DNA of 45,415 nucleotides, from contig CAIVEH010000258.1 in assembly GCA_903904855.1 (NCBI GenBank), forward strand, positions 1 to 45,415, read 5' to 3'. A program made the translations under genes and the position numbers. The stretch comes from an uncultured Bacteroidota bacterium (GTDB taxonomy: Bacteria; Bacteroidota; Bacteroidia; Chitinophagales; Chitinophagaceae). Of this stretch, positions 42,532 to 45,415 are shown one piece after another (position 1 is the stretch's first letter; every line of letters begins with the position of its first letter). Below the pieces are notes generated by a model. That model was not told the origin of the DNA. It did no database searches and saw nothing but the letters and a program-made list of their open reading frames with translations.

Positions 42532-43029
42532 TTAATTCCTGTTTTCCTTCGTATAAATGGCACCTAATTTTTTTCTGAGATTGATTTTTGCTCTTTGTAA
42601 CAAAGATTCAACTGCCTTAACCGATAAATTCATAATTTCAGCAATGTCTTTTTGAGGCAGTTCTTCCACATGTGCCAGAACAAAGACTGTTTTCTGGGTA
42701 TCAGGTAATGTTTCGATGGCCTCAAACAGGTAATGGGCATTTTCCTTCTGCTCCAACAGAATACCTGGGTGCTCGAAATGGGGCTTTGTAATTACCTCTT
42801 CTCCGGTATCTTTCTGGAATAGAGAGCTGATAATGCCGAATCTTTTTTTCCGGTTACCGGCTCTCAAATGGTCGAGACATTTATTCACAGTAATCCTGTA
42901 AATCCATGTGCTCATACTGGAGCGCTCATTAAAAGAAAGCAGGGATTTGTAAACGGTAATAAATACCTCCTGGGTTATATCTTCAGCTAATCCATGGTCC
43001 TGAACCATGCTGAGGGCTGTATTAAACAC
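42532..43029 (-). CDS. ECF-type RNA polymerase sigma factor, start uncertain
   Basis: The product is 165 aa from GTG 43029. Region 2 is clear (GLAEDITQEVFITVYKSLLS, then SSMSTWIYRITVNKCLDHLR) and region 4 is complete (LPDTQKTVFVLAHVEELPQK, then DIAEIMNLSVKAVESLLQRA). In the same frame upstream, 32 more codons are open (to TAG 43126-43128) and encode the rest of region 2 (QKAFKQLVDTYQQK), but none is ATG, GTG or TTG. The real start is therefore unclear. It heads a five-gene operon and likely controls it. Confidence 0.85.
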   Translation of the reverse strand: MFNTALSMVQDHGLAEDITQEVFITVYKSLLSFNERSSMSTWIYRITVNKCLDHLRAGNRKKRFGIISSLFQKDTGEEVITKPHFEHPGILLEQKENAHYLFEAIETLPDTQKTVFVLAHVEELPQKDIAEIMNLSVKAVESLLQRAKINLRKKLGAIYTKENRN

Positions 43030-43139
43030 CTTTTGCTGGTAGGTATCTACCAGTTGCTTAAAAGCCTTCTGCCCCCCCGCCCTTAAATCATCCTGGAGAT
43101 TACCGATACAATGTTGTTTAGGCTGCTAATTTAGTAATT

Positions 43140-43172
43140 CAAATGCAGGTGTGGCCTGTTTTTCAAAACAAA
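43140..43172 (-). promoter_or_regulatory. Possible promoter of the sigma-factor operon (TTTG-N21-TGCATTTG)
   Basis: On the minus strand, TTTG (43169-43172) lies 21 nt from TGCATTTG (43140-43147), one mismatch from TAnnTTTG. Transcription would start near 43133, just upstream of the open sigma-factor frame. Confidence 0.4.
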
Positions 43173-43531
43173 CAGGAATAAACAAAATTATAAATCCTGG
43201 TTCATCTTTTAAGCGGTTGTTCAGTGGTATTATCACCGGCAAGCGGCAGCAACTGCAACCACCTGCACAGCAACCCGATGCACTGCTATCGCCAGAGGTG
43301 GAGGCTGCTGTAATGCAAATGCTAACCTACTCATTTGCGGGCAGTGTGGCCCTGATTGAAAGTAAAATGAACACCTTCCTGGAGCAAACCGGCATCAATG
43401 AGATCATGGCAACATCCTATATTTACAATCAGGAGTTGAGGATAAAATCTTACAGGATATTTTCAGAAGTGATGCAAAGAATAAAGGTAAAGGCGCCGGA
43501 GGCATGGTTTCCTCCGGCAACTAAACCTTAG
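43151..43531 (+). CDS. Hypothetical small protein
   Basis: The product is 126 aa from a GTG start; an internal ATG at about 43313 would give a shorter protein. It has no signal peptide or domain I recognise. It carries two related phrases, KQTGINKI and EQTGINEI, about 75 residues apart. The start overlaps the -33 side of the putative sigma-operon promoter. Real but unclassified, or spurious. Confidence 0.35.
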   Translation: MACFSKQTGINKIINPGSSFKRLFSGIITGKRQQLQPPAQQPDALLSPEVEAAVMQMLTYSFAGSVALIESKMNTFLEQTGINEIMATSYIYNQELRIKSYRIFSEVMQRIKVKAPEAWFPPATKP

Positions 43532-43763
43532 CTTGAGATCAGGGATGACCATGAAAACCTATTGAAAAATGTTCTGAATTATTGGTTCAAAAGTTAGCAT
43601 GTCGTGGCAAAACAGAAAATACACAAAACACATAATGCATAATACAATGCATTATTTCGTCCTGAAATCTCGTTTCTACCCTTTATTTGTACAACAGTAC
43701 AGAAATAGAATATTCATCCCAAAATATTAATTTTACACGCACTCATTAATACTATAAGCTAAT

Positions 43764-44978
43764 ATGAAAGCAAGAATAATTGTTATCCTGTTATTATGCG
43801 CACAATCGGTATTCGCACAGAAAACACCTTCCCGCATAAAGGATATTAATCCCTATGCATTGGTCGATTCAAAAGCATTACAGCTACTGCCATCACCGGG
43901 CATTACCACTCAAAGTATATCTGAATATATTACCGCCAATTTTACAACCGATAGCGATAAAGCAAGGGCTATATTTATCTGGACAGCCACCAATATCCAA
44001 TATGATATTGACAATATGTATGCGATCAATTTCTATGAAAAGAAAGAAGATAAAATAAACAAACCCTTAAAAACAGGCAAGGGTATATGTGAAAATTATG
44101 CGGCTGTATTTAATGATGTCTGTATCCGAAGTGGCCTGAAATCGGTAATGGTAAGCGGCTATACAAAGCAAAATGGTTTTGCCGATTATATTCCCCATGC
44201 ATGGTGTGCCACGCTTATTAACGGCAGTTGGTTCCTGTTCGATCCTACCTGGGGATCGGGCTATGTGAATAACGGAAAATTTATAAAAAAGATTGATAAT
44301 AGTTATTATAAGGTAATGCCCTCAAAGTTTATTAAAGCACACATGCCTTTCGACCCTATGTGGGAGTTTCTGAATTACCCCGTTACCAACCAGGAATTTT
44401 ATGAAGGAAATATACAGGAGAACAAATCGAAACCATTCTTTAGTTATACCGATTCCATTGCCGCATATGATGCGCTATCAGAAGTAGATCAGTATGCAGC
44501 AACTGCGAGAAGAATTGAAGGGAATGGAGTAAAAAATGCGATGGTATTCGATCGCCTGCAACATTTAAAAAGAGAAATAGAAATATACAACAATAATAAG
44601 CAGGTAGCAGCTGGCAATGCAAAAGTAGAACAGTACAATAGCGCAGTTGCCGAATATAACGACGGCATTAACGACTTTAATACCTTTATTGAATATCGGA
44701 ACCACCAGTTCAAACCTATGAAACCAGATTGTGAAATTCAGGCTATGTTTGATGCCGGATATAACAAAATCATCGCAGCTAAAAACAAGCTGACCCAAAT
44801 AAAAGAACCTGGAGCAAGCATTACAGCTTTGATGGTATCATTACAGAAATCCATAAATGATGCTTTGGCAAACGTTGAGGAACAAAAGGAATGGCTGGCA
44901 AAATATTTCAGCAAAGGAAAATTTGGCCGGTCCACCATGTTTACAAAATTTACATGGATGGGCATCCCCATGAACTAA
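43764..44978 (+). CDS. Secreted transglutaminase-like protein
   Basis: The product is 404 aa. Signal peptide MKARIIVILLLCAQSVFA. The transglutaminase-like core has the Cys-His-Asp triad in order: Cys109 in GKGICENYA, His145 in PHAWC and Asp160 in FDPTWG. The helical C-terminal part (about 240-400) is of unknown function. Bacterial members act as proteases or peptide cross-linkers in the periplasm, and many are uncharacterised. The triad is intact. Alone on the plus strand. Confidence 0.85.
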   Translation: MKARIIVILLLCAQSVFAQKTPSRIKDINPYALVDSKALQLLPSPGITTQSISEYITANFTTDSDKARAIFIWTATNIQYDIDNMYAINFYEKKEDKINKPLKTGKGICENYAAVFNDVCIRSGLKSVMVSGYTKQNGFADYIPHAWCATLINGSWFLFDPTWGSGYVNNGKFIKKIDNSYYKVMPSKFIKAHMPFDPMWEFLNYPVTNQEFYEGNIQENKSKPFFSYTDSIAAYDALSEVDQYAATARRIEGNGVKNAMVFDRLQHLKREIEIYNNNKQVAAGNAKVEQYNSAVAEYNDGINDFNTFIEYRNHQFKPMKPDCEIQAMFDAGYNKIIAAKNKLTQIKEPGASITALMVSLQKSINDALANVEEQKEWLAKYFSKGKFGRSTMFTKFTWMGIPMN

Positions 44979-45075
44979 GACATAATCCAGTTACCCATAG
45001 TAATATTTAAGTATTAAATATAATCGAATCTCGATAAGTCGTGGGATGAAAAAGATTTTTTTGTTCCGGCAAAAA

Positions 45076-45180
45076 TTGCGTGTTTTGTTCAAAAAGTTGC
45101 GTGTTTTCGACAAAAAAACTGCGTGTTTGTTGCGTGTTTCGTTCAAAAAATTGCGTATTTTGATCGAAAATTGCGTCTTT
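45076..45180. repeat. Degenerate tandem repeat of about 21 nt
   Basis: The word (T/C)TGCGT recurs at 45076, 45097, 45119, 45130, 45151 and 45171, at intervals of 21, 22, 11, 21 and 20. The unit is close to TTGCGTGTTTTGTTCAAAAA. Both strands read as low-complexity ORFs because the period is near a multiple of three; I do not call these genes. Confidence 0.6.
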
Positions 45181-45300
45181 TTGCAGATTCATTTTGCGCA
45201 ACTTATTGAATTTCAGTGTTTTAATTTTTTTACTGCAAATTTTACGTCGTTTTAATCATTACTATACTGCTCGCTGTGTAAAATTGTGCACTGATATTTT

Positions 45301-45378
45301 CACGCGGAGGCGCAAAGCCGCAAACCAATCAATTAATAATAGTTATTATATAAAAGCAAGACCGCAAAGCCATCAAAG
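45301..45378. repeat. CGCAAAG-type short repeats
   Basis: GCGCAAAGCCGCAAA (from 45310) and ACCGCAAAGCCATCAAAG (from 45361) share CGCAAAGCC. Repeats of this kind occur in intergenic regions of many Bacteroidota (general knowledge; not searched). The second copy lies at the window edge. Confidence 0.35.
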
Positions 45379-45415
45379 ATTGCAATGCATAATTTTATGC
45401 GGCTTAAACTATAGC

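Noticed and set aside
45007-45255. ORFs on both strands in the window's end region
   Set aside because: Both are products of the 21-nt tandem repeat; low-complexity sequence with no signal, domain or promoter.

Overview
The window looks like chromosomal DNA of a Bacteroidota bacterium, most likely a free-living Chitinophagales/Sphingobacteriales-type lineage. Direct support: several promoters fit the Bacteroidota consensus (TTTG about 20 nt upstream of TAnnTTTG), for example at 33739-33770 and, on the minus strand, 9156-9187. Many products end in a type IX secretion (T9SS) C-terminal sorting domain. There is a TonB-dependent receptor with an N-terminal CarboxypepD_reg-like domain, a PCMD-type secreted protein, and a high share of signal-peptide proteins. 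Coding density is moderate, and intergenic regions carry REP-like and MITE-like repeats. No rRNA, tRNA, CRISPR array or prophage was recognised.

Layout. 1-3.6 kb: a MITE-like inverted repeat, small secreted or membrane proteins, a His/Gly-rich membrane protein and a decayed lipoprotein pseudogene. 3.7-6.9 kb: an SBBP beta-propeller T9SS cargo converging on a DUF922-like HExxH protein. 6.9-7.8 kb: a repeat-rich gene-poor stretch. 7.8-9.8 kb: a DUF2141 / sterol-desaturase operon divergent from a TetR regulator, with an inverted repeat overlapping the operon's -33 box. 10.2-16.5 kb: a DUF1569 protein, a TonB-dependent receptor, a PCMD/T9SS protein and an M19-like metallohydrolase. 16.8-21.3 kb: uvrC, a lipoprotein, a phosphopantetheinyl transferase with an apparent 1-nt deletion, and an OmpA-family protein. 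21.4-38.1 kb: a large T9SS cargo region. It holds one minus-strand BIG2/Ig protein, a decayed sorting-domain fragment, a REP-like block, and three consecutive 1.4-1.5 kaa proteins. These three have different N-terminal heads (kelch/galactose-oxidase-like propeller, M4 metalloprotease, a second propeller-like head) joined to very similar Ig-like stalks and sorting domains. 38.2-39.4 kb: tmk and a YafQ-type toxin-antitoxin pair. 39.7-43.1 kb: a five-gene minus-strand operon (ECF sigma factor, small membrane putative anti-sigma, Spy/CpxP-like periplasmic protein, MbnP-like protein, MauG/MbnH-like di-haem protein). 43.1-45.4 kb: a small hypothetical gene, a secreted transglutaminase-like protein and a 21-nt degenerate tandem repeat.

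Themes. Most of the window serves the cell envelope and secretion. The most notable items are the head-swapped T9SS paralogues and the sigma / putative anti-sigma / sensor-like / MbnP / MauG operon. Several loci show single-base disruptions or missing start codons (pseudogene 2466-2934, the transferase at about 19710, the Spy-like gene at about 41685, the sigma-factor start). Either some genes are decaying or the assembly has a few indel errors; reads would decide. I see strong signs of unusual modular organisation but no clearly new defence or biosynthetic system.
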